Shown: piece after piece, positions 46,942-56,619 of the stretch
Position numbering within the stretch: position 1 is the first letter of the stretch
How the letters are laid out: each line of letters starts with the position of its first letter
Origin: Yoonia sp035117555
Lineage (GTDB): Bacteria > Pseudomonadota > Alphaproteobacteria > Rhodobacterales > Rhodobacteraceae
DNA length: 64,000 nt
Direction: 5' to 3'
Assembly (NCBI RefSeq): GCF_035117555.1
Contig: NZ_JAYKPK010000004.1
Coordinates: forward strand, 296,768-360,767
Program-made: the position numbers and the translations under genes
The notes under the pieces: generated by a model
The model's database searches: none
What the model was told of the DNA's origin: nothing
The model's input: the letters and a program-made list of their open reading frames with translations, nothing else

Positions 46942-47016
46942 CGGTCAAAGACCACGCCCCGGGCAAGGGGCAAATCAAACGACGGGTCGCCAAGACCCGC
47001 GAAAGAGGCGGTGGGT

Positions 47017-47931
47017 ATGTCGAGCAGGGCAAACCCGAAGGTTGTTGTTCTGATGGGTGGCCCATCGGCTGAACGCGAAGTCTCGCTCAGCTCGGGCCGC
47101 GAATGTGCAGCAGCTTTGCGGGAAGCAGAATGTGATGTGATCGAGGTCGATGCCGGCCCCGACCTTGCCGCGCGTTTGACCGAGATTGCCCCTGATGTTG
47201 TGTTCAACGCCCTGCATGGTCGCTGGGGCGAGGATGGCGCTGTGCAGGGTCTGCTGGAATGGCTGCGGATTCCCTATACGCATTCGGGCATTCTGGCCTC
47301 TGCCCTGACGCTCGACAAAGAACGCACCAAGGCTGTGTATCGTGCGCATGGTCTACCTGTCATGGACAGTATCCTGGCCGATGCGGGTGACGTGCGTGCG
47401 CGCCATGTGATGCTGCCGCCCTATGTGGTGAAACCCTATAACGAAGGTTCCAGCGTCGGGATCTATATCGTGCATGAGGCGGCCAACAGCCCGCCGCAAT
47501 TGGCTGATGACATGCCGTCGCGCGTGATGGTCGAAACCTATGCGCCGGGGCGCGAGTTGACGACGACGGTGATGGGCGACAGGCCGCTGACCGTGACTGA
47601 CATCATCACCGATGGCTGGTATGATTATCACGCCAAATATGCGCCGGGCGGATCGCGCCATGTGGTGCCTGCCGATATACCGGCAGAGATTTTCGATGCC
47701 TGTATGGATTACGCCCTGCGCGCGCATCAGGCCCTGGGCTGTCGCGGGATCAGCCGGACCGATTTTCGTTGGGACGAAAGCCGAGGGCTGGACGGGTTGA
47801 TCCTGCTGGAAACCAACACCCAGCCCGGCATGACGCCGACGTCGCTCGCCCCCGAACAGGCGGCGAAAACGGGGATCACTTTCCCTGCGCTCTGCCGCTG
47901 GCTGGTGGAGGATGCGTCATGCGATCGCTGA
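47017..47931 (+). CDS. ddl: D-alanine-D-alanine ligase
   Basis: A 304-residue ATP-grasp ligase. Motifs are VVVLMGGPSAEREVSLSSG, ALHGRWGEDGAVQGLLE, VKPYNEGSSVGIY and ILLETNTQPGMTPTSLAPEQ. An AGAGG about 8 nt upstream supports the ATG at 47017; a GTG at 47011 is an alternative. The 3' end overlaps ftsQ by 13 nt. Confidence 0.95.
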   Translation: MSSRANPKVVVLMGGPSAEREVSLSSGRECAAALREAECDVIEVDAGPDLAARLTEIAPDVVFNALHGRWGEDGAVQGLLEWLRIPYTHSGILASALTLDKERTKAVYRAHGLPVMDSILADAGDVRARHVMLPPYVVKPYNEGSSVGIYIVHEAANSPPQLADDMPSRVMVETYAPGRELTTTVMGDRPLTVTDIITDGWYDYHAKYAPGGSRHVVPADIPAEIFDACMDYALRAHQALGCRGISRTDFRWDESRGLDGLILLETNTQPGMTPTSLAPEQAAKTGITFPALCRWLVEDASCDR

Positions 47932-48812
47932 TCCGCCGCAAGCGCCACGCCGCTGATGTGCCGCATGATCCGGCACCGTCCAAGCTGGGCTATCGCTATC
48001 AACGCCTGATGCTGACGCCCGGGTTTCGCGCCAGCGTCAAAATCGGTGTGCCGATCCTGCTGATCGCGGCGATCGCAGGGTCGTGGTTTTCCAAGCCCGA
48101 CAACCGGGCGCTGCTGGATGCCAAGATTGAGCAGACGATCGCAGGCTTTCAGGAACGCCCGCAGTTCATGGTGCAATCCATGGCGGTCAATGGCGCGGAT
48201 GAAGCGACAAGCGCCGCCGTCATGGCCCTGCTGCCCAAGGAATTCCCGCTGTCGTCCTTTGATCTTGATCTGGTGGCGATGCGCGCGCAGATCGAAGCGC
48301 TGGATGCGATCCGATCCGCCTCGGTCCGGGTCGGGCCGGGCGGTGCTTTGCAGGTCGATCTGACACCGCGGGTGCCGGTGGCTTTGTGGCGCGACGGGCC
48401 AGTGCTGCGGCTGATCGATGAAGCGGGCGTGCAATCAGGCATCGTGCCAGTGCGCAGCGACCGGCCCGATCTGCCGCTGATCGCAGGCGATGGTGCCGAA
48501 CATAATATTGCCGAGGCGCTGGACCTTTACGCCGGTGCCGGGCCATTGCGCGACCGGGTGCGCGGACTGGTGCGGATGGGCGAGAGGCGCTGGGATATCG
48601 TGCTGGACCGAGACCAGCGGATCATGCTGCCCAGCGACGGGGCGGTTGCGGCCTTTGACCGGGTGATCGCGCTGAACAATGCGCAGGATATGCTGGAACG
48701 GGATGTGGTGATTGTGGATATGCGCAATGAAAACCGCCCGACCTTACGGATGAATGAAGATGCCGCGGCCGCTTTGCGCCGGGTGAATACAACAACAGGA
48801 GCAGGCAATTGA
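47919..48812 (+). CDS. ftsQ: cell division protein FtsQ
   Basis: A 297-residue bitopic membrane protein. A basic cytosolic N-terminus (RSLIRRKRHAADVPHDP) leads into one helix (VKIGVPILLIAAIAGSWF). Then come a POTRA domain (QFMVQSMAVNGADEATSAAV) and the FtsQ beta domain (QVDLTPRVPVALWRDGPVLR). It connects FtsB/FtsL to early divisome proteins. The stop overlaps the ftsA start by one base. Confidence 0.93.
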   Translation: MRSLIRRKRHAADVPHDPAPSKLGYRYQRLMLTPGFRASVKIGVPILLIAAIAGSWFSKPDNRALLDAKIEQTIAGFQERPQFMVQSMAVNGADEATSAAVMALLPKEFPLSSFDLDLVAMRAQIEALDAIRSASVRVGPGGALQVDLTPRVPVALWRDGPVLRLIDEAGVQSGIVPVRSDRPDLPLIAGDGAEHNIAEALDLYAGAGPLRDRVRGLVRMGERRWDIVLDRDQRIMLPSDGAVAAFDRVIALNNAQDMLERDVVIVDMRNENRPTLRMNEDAAAALRRVNTTTGAGN

Positions 48813-50146
48813 TGGGCGATCTTTACGACAGCCAACGGGCGATGCGGCAAATGCGCAAGGCCGCGATGCAGCGCGGTGTTGTTGCGGTGCTGGATATCGG
48901 CACTTCCAAGATCGCCTGCCTTGTCCTGCGCTTTGACGGCCCGGAACGGTTCCGCTCAGTTGACGGCGTCGGCTCCATGGCGGGCCAGTCGCAGTTCCGC
49001 GTGATAGGCGCGGCCACCACAAGGTCGCGCGGCGTGCGCTTTGGTGAAGTCGATGCGATGCAGGAAACCGAACGCGCGATCCGTACCGCGGTGCAGGCGG
49101 CACAGAAGATGGCCAATGTCCGTGTCGATCACGTCATCGCCTGTATGTCGGGCGCGCGGCCCCGGTCCTATGGTCTGGCGGGCGAGTTGGATGTATCGGG
49201 CAGCATGGTGACCGAACAGGATATCAGCCAGGTCATGGCCAATTGCGATGTGCCCGAATATGGCAGCGACCGCGAGGTGCTGCATGCCCAGCCTGTCAAC
49301 TTTGCGCTGGATAACCGCTCTGGGCTGGCGGACCCGCGCGGGCAGATCGGCAGTAAGCTGACCACGGATATGCATATGCTGACCGTCGATGCGACCGCGA
49401 TCCAGAACCTGTTTTACTGCATCAAACGTTGTGATCTGGAACTCGCCGGTCTGGCGTCATCGGCCTATATGTCGGGCATGTCGACGCTGGTCGAGGATGA
49501 GCAGGAACTGGGTGCGGCCTGTGTCGATCTGGGCGGCGGATCGACCGGCATTTCTGTCTTTATGAAAAAGCACATGATCTATGCGGATTCCGTGCGGATG
49601 GGGGGGGATCATATCACCTCTGACATTTCGATGGGCTTGCAGATCCCGGCGGCCACGGCAGAGCGGATCAAGACATTCTACGGCGGTGTTGTCGCCACTG
49701 GCATGGATGACCGCGAAATGATTGAAATTGGCGGTGATACCGGCGATTGGGAGCGCGACCGCCGCAAGGTCAGCCGGGCTGAATTGATCGGCATCATGCG
49801 CCCGCGTGTCGAGGAAATTCTGGAAGAGGTCCGCGCACGGCTTGATGCGGCCGGGTTTGAATATCTGCCTAGCCAGCAGATCGTGCTGACCGGTGGCGGC
49901 AGCCAGATCCCCGGTCTTGATGGGCTGGCGAGCAAGATTTTGGGCCAGCAGGTCCGGCTGGGGCGTCCTTTGCGGGTGCAGGGCCTGCCGCAGGCGGCGA
50001 TTGGTCCGGCCTTTTCCGGCGCCGTCGGCCTGTCGCTGTTTGCCGCCAATCCGCAGGATGAATGGTGGGATTTCGAAATTCCTGCCGACCGTTATCCGGC
50101 CAGATCGCTGAAACGCGCCGTGAAATGGTTCCGCGACAACTGGTGA
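48812..50146 (+). CDS. ftsA: cell division protein FtsA
   Basis: A 444-residue actin-like ATPase tethering FtsZ. Phosphate loops are VLDIGTSKIACLV and CVDLGGGSTGISVF, and the adenosine motif is LTGGGSQIPGLDGLASKIL. The C-terminal amphipathic membrane-targeting segment is SLKRAVKWFRDNW. The ATG at 48812 overlaps the ftsQ stop (TGATG). Confidence 0.95.
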   Translation: MGDLYDSQRAMRQMRKAAMQRGVVAVLDIGTSKIACLVLRFDGPERFRSVDGVGSMAGQSQFRVIGAATTRSRGVRFGEVDAMQETERAIRTAVQAAQKMANVRVDHVIACMSGARPRSYGLAGELDVSGSMVTEQDISQVMANCDVPEYGSDREVLHAQPVNFALDNRSGLADPRGQIGSKLTTDMHMLTVDATAIQNLFYCIKRCDLELAGLASSAYMSGMSTLVEDEQELGAACVDLGGGSTGISVFMKKHMIYADSVRMGGDHITSDISMGLQIPAATAERIKTFYGGVVATGMDDREMIEIGGDTGDWERDRRKVSRAELIGIMRPRVEEILEEVRARLDAAGFEYLPSQQIVLTGGGSQIPGLDGLASKILGQQVRLGRPLRVQGLPQAAIGPAFSGAVGLSLFAANPQDEWWDFEIPADRYPARSLKRAVKWFRDNW

Positions 50147-50163
50147 TGCGCAACATCTTGCCG

Positions 50164-50210
50164 ATTTGGCGATATTGAGCGGATTAAGCCAAATTTCTGT
50201 CAAGATTTGG
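50164..50210. promoter_or_regulatory. alternating ATTTGGC repeats upstream of ftsZ
   Basis: ATTTGGC at 50164-50170, its reverse complement GCCAAAT at 50188-50194 and ATTTGG at 50205-50210. The outer pair and the inner pair each form an inverted repeat sharing the middle arm. They lie in the 177-bp ftsA-ftsZ gap, 114-160 bp before the ftsZ start. A regulator site or alternative RNA stems are possible, and no known regulator is assigned. Confidence 0.45.
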
Positions 50211-50323
50211 TAGGGATTTCGTGTTTTTTCCGTGACCTTTCGGCATCAGACAGCTAAGCTGGGGGATAATAGGCAGCAGGCGCCCGGTGGGACGGGCTGA
50301 TAGAAAAACAGGCGGACCATGTC

Positions 50324-51907
50324 ATGACACTTAATCTCTCCCTTCCCGGGCACGAAGAACTGAAGCCGCGCATCACTGTTTTCGGCGTCGGCGGCGCTGG
50401 CGGCAACGCGGTCAACAACATGATCGAGAAAGAACTCGACGGTGTTGAATTCGTTGTGGCCAACACGGATGCGCAGGCCCTGCAGCAATCGCGGGCAACA
50501 TCGAAGATCCAGATGGGTCTGAAAGTGACCGAAGGGTTGGGGGCTGGCGCGCGGGCAAGCGTCGGTGCGGCCGCTGCCGAAGAAAGCATTGAACAGATCG
50601 TCGATCATCTGGCTGGCGCGCATATGTGTTTCATCACTGCCGGTATGGGCGGTGGAACCGGTACAGGTGCCGCGCCGATTATCGCGCAGGCGGCGCGAGA
50701 ACTGGGCGTGCTGACGGTCGGTGTCGTGACCAAGCCGTTCCAGTTCGAAGGCGGCAAGCGGATGCGTCAGGCCGATGAGGGTATCGAAGCCCTGCAAAAG
50801 GTTGTCGATACGCTGATCATCATTCCCAACCAGAACCTGTTCCGTCTGGCCAATGAAAACACAACCTTTACCGAAGCTTTCGCGCTTGCCGATGACGTGT
50901 TGTATCAAGGCGTCAAAGGTGTGACCGATCTGATGGTCCGTCCCGGCCTGATCAACCTCGACTTTGCCGATGTCCGCGCCGTGATGGACGAGATGGGCAA
51001 GGCGATGATGGGCACAGGCGAGGCCGAAGGCGAAAACCGCGCTGTGCAGGCTGCCGAGAAAGCCATCGCCAACCCGCTGTTGGATGAAATCAGCCTTGAA
51101 GGCGCACGTGGCGTCTTGATCAACATCACAGGCGGCTATGACCTGACTCTGTTCGAACTGGACGAAGCCGCGAACAAGATCCGCGAAAAGGTCGATCCAG
51201 AGGCGAATATCATCGTTGGTTCCACGCTGGACACCAGCATGGAAGGCAAGATGCGCGTCTCCGTCGTCGCCACCGGCATCGATGCCCGCGAAAAACGCGC
51301 CGAAGATGCGGCACCGCGCCGGTCCATGGCTTCGGCCTTGCCGCAGGCGCATCAGGCCCCTGCCGCCGCTGCACCACGTGCGCCGGTTGCAGCAGAGCGT
51401 GTGACACCGCCCGCACCTGTTGCAGCAAAAGCACCGGCGAAACCGGAACCGACCTTGTTCGAAGATTTCGAAGAAGAACAGCAAGCCCCCGCTTTCATGC
51501 CGCGTCGTGAAACACCGGTTGCTGCGCAGGCGGATGATCTGCCGCGGCCCGCCTATACACCGCGGCCAGAACCAACTCTGTCGGATGCCAGCAGCTTTGT
51601 CGCCCCGCGCGCGCCAACCCCCGGCACGCCATCGCCAGAGGCTTTGGCCCGTCTGCAGGCTGCCGTGAACCGGATGCCGAAACCGGAAGAGCAGCCGCGA
51701 CAGACCGCGCGTCCGGCCGAGGCTGAAAAGCCCCGTTTCGGGATCAATTCGCTGATCAACCGCATGACCGGCGCGCAGGCCGAAGCACCGGCACATCAGC
51801 CGGCCCGCGCGCAGCCTCAGGTCACGGCCCTGCGCGAAGAGCCAGAAGCCGAAGGCGATCAGGACCGGATCGAAATTCCGGCCTTTCTGCGCCGTCAGGC
51901 AAACTGA
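50324..51907 (+). CDS. ftsZ: cell division GTPase FtsZ
   Basis: A 527-residue tubulin homologue. The N-terminal domain has KPRITVFGVGGAGGNAVNNM and the tubulin signature GGGTGTGAAP near 110; T7-loop NLDFADVRAVM follows. After about residue 320 comes an unusually Ala/Pro-rich linker of roughly 190 residues. The last residues DRIEIPAFLRRQAN form the conserved C-terminal peptide that binds FtsA. The upstream gap is 177 bp and an intrinsic terminator follows. Confidence 0.96.
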   Translation: MTLNLSLPGHEELKPRITVFGVGGAGGNAVNNMIEKELDGVEFVVANTDAQALQQSRATSKIQMGLKVTEGLGAGARASVGAAAAEESIEQIVDHLAGAHMCFITAGMGGGTGTGAAPIIAQAARELGVLTVGVVTKPFQFEGGKRMRQADEGIEALQKVVDTLIIIPNQNLFRLANENTTFTEAFALADDVLYQGVKGVTDLMVRPGLINLDFADVRAVMDEMGKAMMGTGEAEGENRAVQAAEKAIANPLLDEISLEGARGVLINITGGYDLTLFELDEAANKIREKVDPEANIIVGSTLDTSMEGKMRVSVVATGIDAREKRAEDAAPRRSMASALPQAHQAPAAAAPRAPVAAERVTPPAPVAAKAPAKPEPTLFEDFEEEQQAPAFMPRRETPVAAQADDLPRPAYTPRPEPTLSDASSFVAPRAPTPGTPSPEALARLQAAVNRMPKPEEQPRQTARPAEAEKPRFGINSLINRMTGAQAEAPAHQPARAQPQVTALREEPEAEGDQDRIEIPAFLRRQAN

Positions 51908-51936
51908 TCCCGCCAGTTTCCGCTACAAAATCAAAG

Positions 51937-51970
51937 AAAAGGCCGCCATCGCGCGGCCTTTTTCTTTTCT
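51937..51970 (+). terminator. intrinsic terminator after ftsZ
   Basis: AAAAGGCCGC and GCGGCCTTTT flank the short loop CATCGC, followed by a T/C-rich run. It lies 30 bp after the ftsZ stop, so lpxC is likely transcribed from its own promoter. Confidence 0.9.
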
Positions 51971-51996
51971 GATCAAGGCTTTGTCGTCGTCATAAA

Positions 51997-52017
51997 ACTG
52001 AAACATCATGTTTCAGT
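51997..52017. promoter_or_regulatory. palindrome upstream of lpxC
   Basis: Perfect 8-bp arms ACTGAAAC and GTTTCAGT around the loop ATCAT. It lies 66 bp before the lpxC GTG and just past the ftsZ terminator. No T run follows, so an operator is more likely than a terminator. The cognate regulator is unknown. Confidence 0.5.
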
Positions 52018-52082
52018 CCGTCGCAAAGAGTGAATTGAGAATGCTGCAACTGCGCGGTAGTGCTGTAATACAAAATTAACAG

Positions 52083-53015
52083 GTGAAGTTTAGCATCGTG
52101 CAACAAACACTGAAATCAGCGATCGCCTTTGAAGGTGCCGGTTTGCACACCGGTGCTTTGGCGCGTCTTGTCGTCAATCCGGCGCAAGCGGGGACGGGGA
52201 TCGTGTTTCGCCGTGTTGATTTGCAGGACATGCCGGTGATCCCGGCCTTGTGGCAGAATGTCATTGTCTCGCCTTTGAACACACGGCTGGCGAATGCCGA
52301 TGGCGTGTCCGTCTCGACCATCGAACATCTGATGGCGGCGCTGGCGGGCTGTGGCGTGCATAATGCGCTGATCGATATTGACGGACCAGAAGTGCCGATC
52401 CTAGATGGCAGTGCCGCCGCTTTCGTGCGTGGCATCGTCGCGACAGGGCTGCGCCGGGACAATGCGCCGCTCCATGCGATTGAAATCCTGCGCGATGTCG
52501 CGGTCACGGATGGCCCCGCCTTTGCGTCACTGGGTCCGGCGACAACGCTGCAGATCGATTTTTCCATTGATTTCGCAGATGCGGCCATCGGCCATCAGCA
52601 AAAAACACTGAACATGGCGAACGGCGCTTTCGTGCGCGAACTCTGCGACAGCCGGACATTCTGCCGCTCTGCTGATGTGGATGCGATGCGCGCGCGCGGA
52701 TTGGCGCTGGGTGGCACGATGGAAAATGCCGTCGTGGTGGATGGTGACAAGATCCTGACGCCGGGCGGCCTGCGCCACAAGGACGAGGCCGTGCGCCACA
52801 AGATGCTGGATGCTTTGGGCGATCTTTACACTGCGGGCGCGCCGATTCTGGGGCGATACACCGGCACACGGGCCGGTCATGCGATGACAAATGCCTTGTT
52901 GCGTGCGCTTTTTGCCCAGCCTGACGCCTGGCGTCTGGTGCGTTGCGACAGCAAAATCGCCGCGCGTTTGCCCGGTGTGGGGGTCAGCCAGGCCGATCTG
53001 GTCGCTGTTGCCTGA
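52083..53015 (+). CDS. lpxC: UDP-3-O-acyl-N-acetylglucosamine deacetylase
   Basis: A 310-residue zinc enzyme committing to lipid A synthesis. Zn ligands are in STIEHLMAAL (His) and in RHKMLDALGDLYTAG (His and Asp). The catalytic Glu lies in IDIDGPEVPILDGS and the late His in TGTRAGHAMTNALL. The start is a GTG at 52083, with no better ATG nearby. Confidence 0.94.
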   Translation: MKFSIVQQTLKSAIAFEGAGLHTGALARLVVNPAQAGTGIVFRRVDLQDMPVIPALWQNVIVSPLNTRLANADGVSVSTIEHLMAALAGCGVHNALIDIDGPEVPILDGSAAAFVRGIVATGLRRDNAPLHAIEILRDVAVTDGPAFASLGPATTLQIDFSIDFADAAIGHQQKTLNMANGAFVRELCDSRTFCRSADVDAMRARGLALGGTMENAVVVDGDKILTPGGLRHKDEAVRHKMLDALGDLYTAGAPILGRYTGTRAGHAMTNALLRALFAQPDAWRLVRCDSKIAARLPGVGVSQADLVAVA

Positions 53016-53147
53016 CCCAAGCTGTCTTTCTGTTGATCGCCGCCTGATCAAAAGGCATTTTGCACCCGATTTTTCTATGCTAGACCCGACCCAGACCGAA
53101 AAGCACTGCGATATTTGCGCGGGCAGTCAGGCAAGAGGACAGCAAAA

Positions 53148-53987
53148 GTGACAAGCAACAAGACACACAAACGCGTTCTGGGCGCGGTTGCGGCACTGAT
53201 GTTTTTGGCGGCCTGCGGCGGTGGTGCTGGCAGCAACGCCCCGTTGGAAGACCTGACCGCGCAACAGATTTTCGAACTGGGCGAACGCCAGATCGAATCG
53301 GGCAATCCTGACGACGCCGCCTTTTCCTTTGGCGAGATTGAGCGGCTTTACCCCTATTCCGAATTCGCGCAGCGTGCCCTGATCATGCAGGCCTTTGCCT
53401 ATCACCGTGATCAGGATTACCCCAACAGCCGCGCCTCGGCGCAGCGGTTTCTTGATTTCTATCCTGCCGAACAGGATGCGCCCTATGCCGCCTATCTGCT
53501 GGCTTTGTCCTATTACGATCAGATCAGCGAGATTGGTCGCGATCAGGGGCTGACATTCCAGGCGCTGCAATCTTTGCGGACCGTGATCGAAGCCTATCCT
53601 GACAGCGAATATGCGGCTGCTTCGATGGCGAAATTCGATCTCGCTTTTGACCAGCTGGCTGCCAAGGAAATGGAAATTGGACGCTATTACTTGAAACGCG
53701 GACATTACGCGGCGGCAGCCAATCGGTTCCGCACCGTGGTCGAGGATTTTCAGACCACCAGCCACACGCCCGAAGCCCTGCACCGTCTGGTCGAAAGCTA
53801 TCTGTCACTGGGTCTGACGCAAGAGGCGCAGACCGCCGGTGCGATCCTTGGCTATAACTATCAATCGACAGAATGGTATCAGGCCAGTTTTGCTTTGCTG
53901 ACCGGCCAAGGTCTGGCGGCAGAGCCTGCCGGCGATAATTGGCTGGCATCGATTTACCGTCAGGTTGTCCGGGGTGAGTGGCTCTAA
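53148..53987 (+). CDS. bamD: outer-membrane assembly lipoprotein BamD
   Basis: A 279-residue TPR lipoprotein of the BAM complex. The signal peptide and lipobox (GAVAALMFLAAC) follow a GTG start at 53148. TPR blocks include ELGERQIESGNPDDAAFSFG and RALIMQAFAYHRDQDYPNS, and the conserved DQISEIGRDQGLTFQALQSL separates repeats. It lies between lpxC and recN, the usual order in alphaproteobacteria. Confidence 0.92.
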   Translation: MTSNKTHKRVLGAVAALMFLAACGGGAGSNAPLEDLTAQQIFELGERQIESGNPDDAAFSFGEIERLYPYSEFAQRALIMQAFAYHRDQDYPNSRASAQRFLDFYPAEQDAPYAAYLLALSYYDQISEIGRDQGLTFQALQSLRTVIEAYPDSEYAAASMAKFDLAFDQLAAKEMEIGRYYLKRGHYAAAANRFRTVVEDFQTTSHTPEALHRLVESYLSLGLTQEAQTAGAILGYNYQSTEWYQASFALLTGQGLAAEPAGDNWLASIYRQVVRGEWL

Positions 53988-54023
53988 CCACGGCGGGGGT
54001 CATCCCGCCCTTCGGGGTGCGAC

Positions 54024-55673
54024 ATGCTGCGCGGCTTAGACATCAGGGATATGTTGATCATCGACCGGCTGGAACTGGCGTTCCAGCCCGGTCTGAACGT
54101 GCTGACCGGGGAAACCGGGGCCGGAAAATCGATCCTGCTTGATTCGCTGGGGTTTGTGCTGGGCTGGCGTGGCCGTGCAGAACTGGTGCGCCAAGGCGCG
54201 GATCAGGGCGAGGTGACGGCATGGTTCGACCTGCCCGCAGGCCATCCCGCCCGCGCGATCCTGCATGATGCAGGGCTGGAGGTTGAAGATGAACTGATCC
54301 TGCGCCGCATCAATACCCGCGACGGGCGCAAGACCGCCTGGGTCAATGATCGCCGCGTCAGTGGTGAAGTGCTGCGCGCCTTGTCCGAGACGCTGGTCGA
54401 ACTGCATGGCCAACATGATGATCGCGGGCTGTTAAACCCGCGCGGGCATCGGCAATTGCTGGATGCTTTCGCGCGTGTGGATGCAGAACTGACCAGCACG
54501 CAAATCACATGGCGCGCCCTGTCCGCCGCGCGCAAAGCATTGACCAGTGCCGAGGCGCGGATCGCCGAAACCCGCGCCGAAGAAGATTACCTGCGCCATG
54601 CCGTGGCCGAACTTGACGCGCTGGCACCCGAAGCCGGCGAAGAGGCCAGCCTTGATGCGCAGCGCCGTCTGATGCAGGCGGCCGAGAAAATCCGCAAAGA
54701 TATCGCCAAAGCGCATGAGGCGCTGAGCCTGCAAGGGGCGGAAGGGCTGATCAACGACGCCTCGCGCTGGTTGCAAGGGGCGGCGGACAAGGCCGAGGGT
54801 CAGCTTGACGCGCCGCTCGCCGCGATCGAGGCTTTGCTGCTGTCGTTGGATGAGGCGCAAAGCGGGATCGAGGCTTGTCTGGAAGCGCTGTCCTTCGACC
54901 CATTCGCGCTGGAACAGACGGAAGAGCGGCTGTTCGCGATCCGTGGTCTTGCGCGCAAACATGACGTTCTGCCCGATGATCTGCGCAGCTTTGCCGATGA
55001 TCTGCGGGCGCGGCTGGCGGTGTTGGATGGGTCGGGCAAGGATCTGAAACTGCTGGCCGACCAGCTTGACGCAGCGCAGGTCGCCTATGATGCGGCGGCA
55101 GCGGATCTGCATGCCAAACGCCAGACGGCAGCGCGCGCGCTGGATCTGGCGATGGCGGCAGAGCTTGCACCGCTGAAGATGGAGCGCGCGGTTTTTGTCA
55201 CCGATGTCAGTGAAGCGGACCCGGGGCCGGAAGGGCGCGATGCCGTGGCCTTTACCGTCGCGACCAATCCCGGCGCGCCGACCGGGCCGATCAACAAGAT
55301 CGCCTCGGGCGGGGAACTCAGCCGGTTTTTGCTGGCCTTGAAGGTTTGCCTGACGCAGGACGCCGCTGGGCTGACCATGATTTTCGATGAAATCGACCGG
55401 GGCGTCGGCGGGGCAACTGCCGATGCCGTGGGGCGGCGTCTGGCCGATCTTGCGCAGGGTGGTCAGGTGCTGGTCGTGACGCATTCGCCGCAGGTGGCCG
55501 CCTTGGGCGGGCATCATTGGCGCGTGGAAAAACAACAAAGCGCGGATGCAACACTCTCGACGGTCGTGCCGCTGGATGCTGCAGCGCGGGTGGATGAAAT
55601 TGCACGGATGTTGTCGGGGGATATCGTGACACAAGCCGCGCGTGAAGCGGCAAAGGCATTGATCAAGGCGTGA
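54024..55673 (+). CDS. recN: DNA repair protein RecN
   Basis: A 549-residue SMC-like ATPase for double-strand-break repair. Walker A GETGAGKSILLDSLG sits near the N-terminus. A coiled-coil middle spans about 150-370. The ABC signature IASGGELSRFLLAL and Walker B MIFDEIDRGVGG are in the C-terminal head. A GGCGGG/CCCGCC hairpin (53992-54009) precedes the start. No LexA-type GTTC-N7-GTTC site is evident upstream. Confidence 0.94.
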   Translation: MLRGLDIRDMLIIDRLELAFQPGLNVLTGETGAGKSILLDSLGFVLGWRGRAELVRQGADQGEVTAWFDLPAGHPARAILHDAGLEVEDELILRRINTRDGRKTAWVNDRRVSGEVLRALSETLVELHGQHDDRGLLNPRGHRQLLDAFARVDAELTSTQITWRALSAARKALTSAEARIAETRAEEDYLRHAVAELDALAPEAGEEASLDAQRRLMQAAEKIRKDIAKAHEALSLQGAEGLINDASRWLQGAADKAEGQLDAPLAAIEALLLSLDEAQSGIEACLEALSFDPFALEQTEERLFAIRGLARKHDVLPDDLRSFADDLRARLAVLDGSGKDLKLLADQLDAAQVAYDAAAADLHAKRQTAARALDLAMAAELAPLKMERAVFVTDVSEADPGPEGRDAVAFTVATNPGAPTGPINKIASGGELSRFLLALKVCLTQDAAGLTMIFDEIDRGVGGATADAVGRRLADLAQGGQVLVVTHSPQVAALGGHHWRVEKQQSADATLSTVVPLDAAARVDEIARMLSGDIVTQAAREAAKALIKA

Positions 55674-55998
55674 AAAATGGGGGTGGAGGCGCTGCCATGC
55701 GCGCTCGCCACCCCAGATCGAACGGTTTACCAGGTCACTCTTTCACGATTGCTACCCCGGCCACTCACCTCCGGGGTTCGCAATGAAAATGTATATAGAA
55801 TCACGATGCAAACATCTGATCCTTCACCTCGTGATCGGTTGACCTTAATGGCGCTCCGATCACACTTACCTGCTGACAACACAGAGATAATATTCCCTGC
55901 ACGGCCTCTATCAGGGCAAGGTGACAGCGAACAACCTGTCCGAAAGTATGTCATGTTTGCTGACGTTTTTTGTGGGGGGTGGCGGGGTGAACCCCGCC
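55674..55998. other. 325-bp spacer between recN and the DUF1194 remnant
   Basis: No convincing gene is seen; short open frames lack family features and ribosome sites. The middle part (about 55780-55960) is AT-richer than its surroundings. At its right edge is the hairpin GGCGGGG-TGAA-CCCCGCC (approximately 55981-55998), directly behind the DUF1194 stop. Confidence 0.6.
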
Positions 55999-56619
55999 CT
56001 ACGGGATTGGCTGCAACAGCGCGGTGGCTGTCGGCGTGTCCGGCGTCGTGCCCGCGATTTCCAGGATCAGCTTGCGCCGCACAGCATCGGTGAATTCCGG
56101 CCCGTCGATGGCGGGCATCACAAAGGCATTCGGGCCGCCGATGATATTCTGTTCATATTGCGCGACAAGGCCGCTGCTGCGGAAATCACCATTGCGCAGG
56201 ATCGGCAGGGCGTTGATCGTGATGCCATTCGCGACCACGGCGTCACGCGAGGCGAGGATCGGCGGGCCAGAGGTATTGGCCATCGTATCGCCGGAAAAGT
56301 CGATGACGCGGCGCAGCCCGCGGATATCATTCCCCTCGATCTGCGCCATCCCGTAAAGCAGTGCCGCTCCGATGGCATTGCTGCCGCGCGCCTGCCGGGG
56401 CGGGCTGATCAAAGCATCGGCAAAGGCGGTGGCGCTGTCCATATCGGCGATGATCGTCCAATCCACGACGGTCGCCTGATTGCTGGCCCATTCGACGTAA
56501 GTGACGGCGATGGAGCCATAAAGCGTGTTTTCAATCGCCGAAACCACCGCCGGATCGGTGATCGCCGTGGCGTAGGATTGCCGCTGGAACAGCAGTTCAT
56601 CCGCGTCGATGGAGCCGGA
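55999..56619 (-). pseudogene. DUF1194 (VWA-like) gene, 5' end lost to IS insertion
   Basis: The remaining 206 codons encode the C-terminal part of a DUF1194 protein, a VWA-like exported domain. Recognisable blocks are SIDADELLFQRQSYATAITD, VYEW-type VTYVEWASNQATVVDWTII and RVIDFSGDTMANTSGPP. The first remaining residues, SGSIDADE, are the tail of the DxSxS MIDAS motif, so the IS cut between the first Asp and the serines. The signal peptide and start are missing here and should lie beyond the right IS copy if the island moved as a unit. Confidence 0.8.

Noticed and set aside
54000..54030. SOS (LexA) control of recN
   Set aside because: No GTTC-N7-GTTC-type site is visible in the short gap upstream of recN; it may be transcribed from further upstream.
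55981..55998. GGCGGGG-TGAA-CCCCGCC hairpin as an intrinsic terminator for DUF1194
   Set aside because: On the minus strand it is followed by C-rich then A-rich sequence rather than a T run; it is reported only as a hairpin.
55677..56093. Open frame of 138 codons after recN
   Set aside because: No ribosome site or recognisable family, and it runs into the DUF1194 remnant on the other strand.
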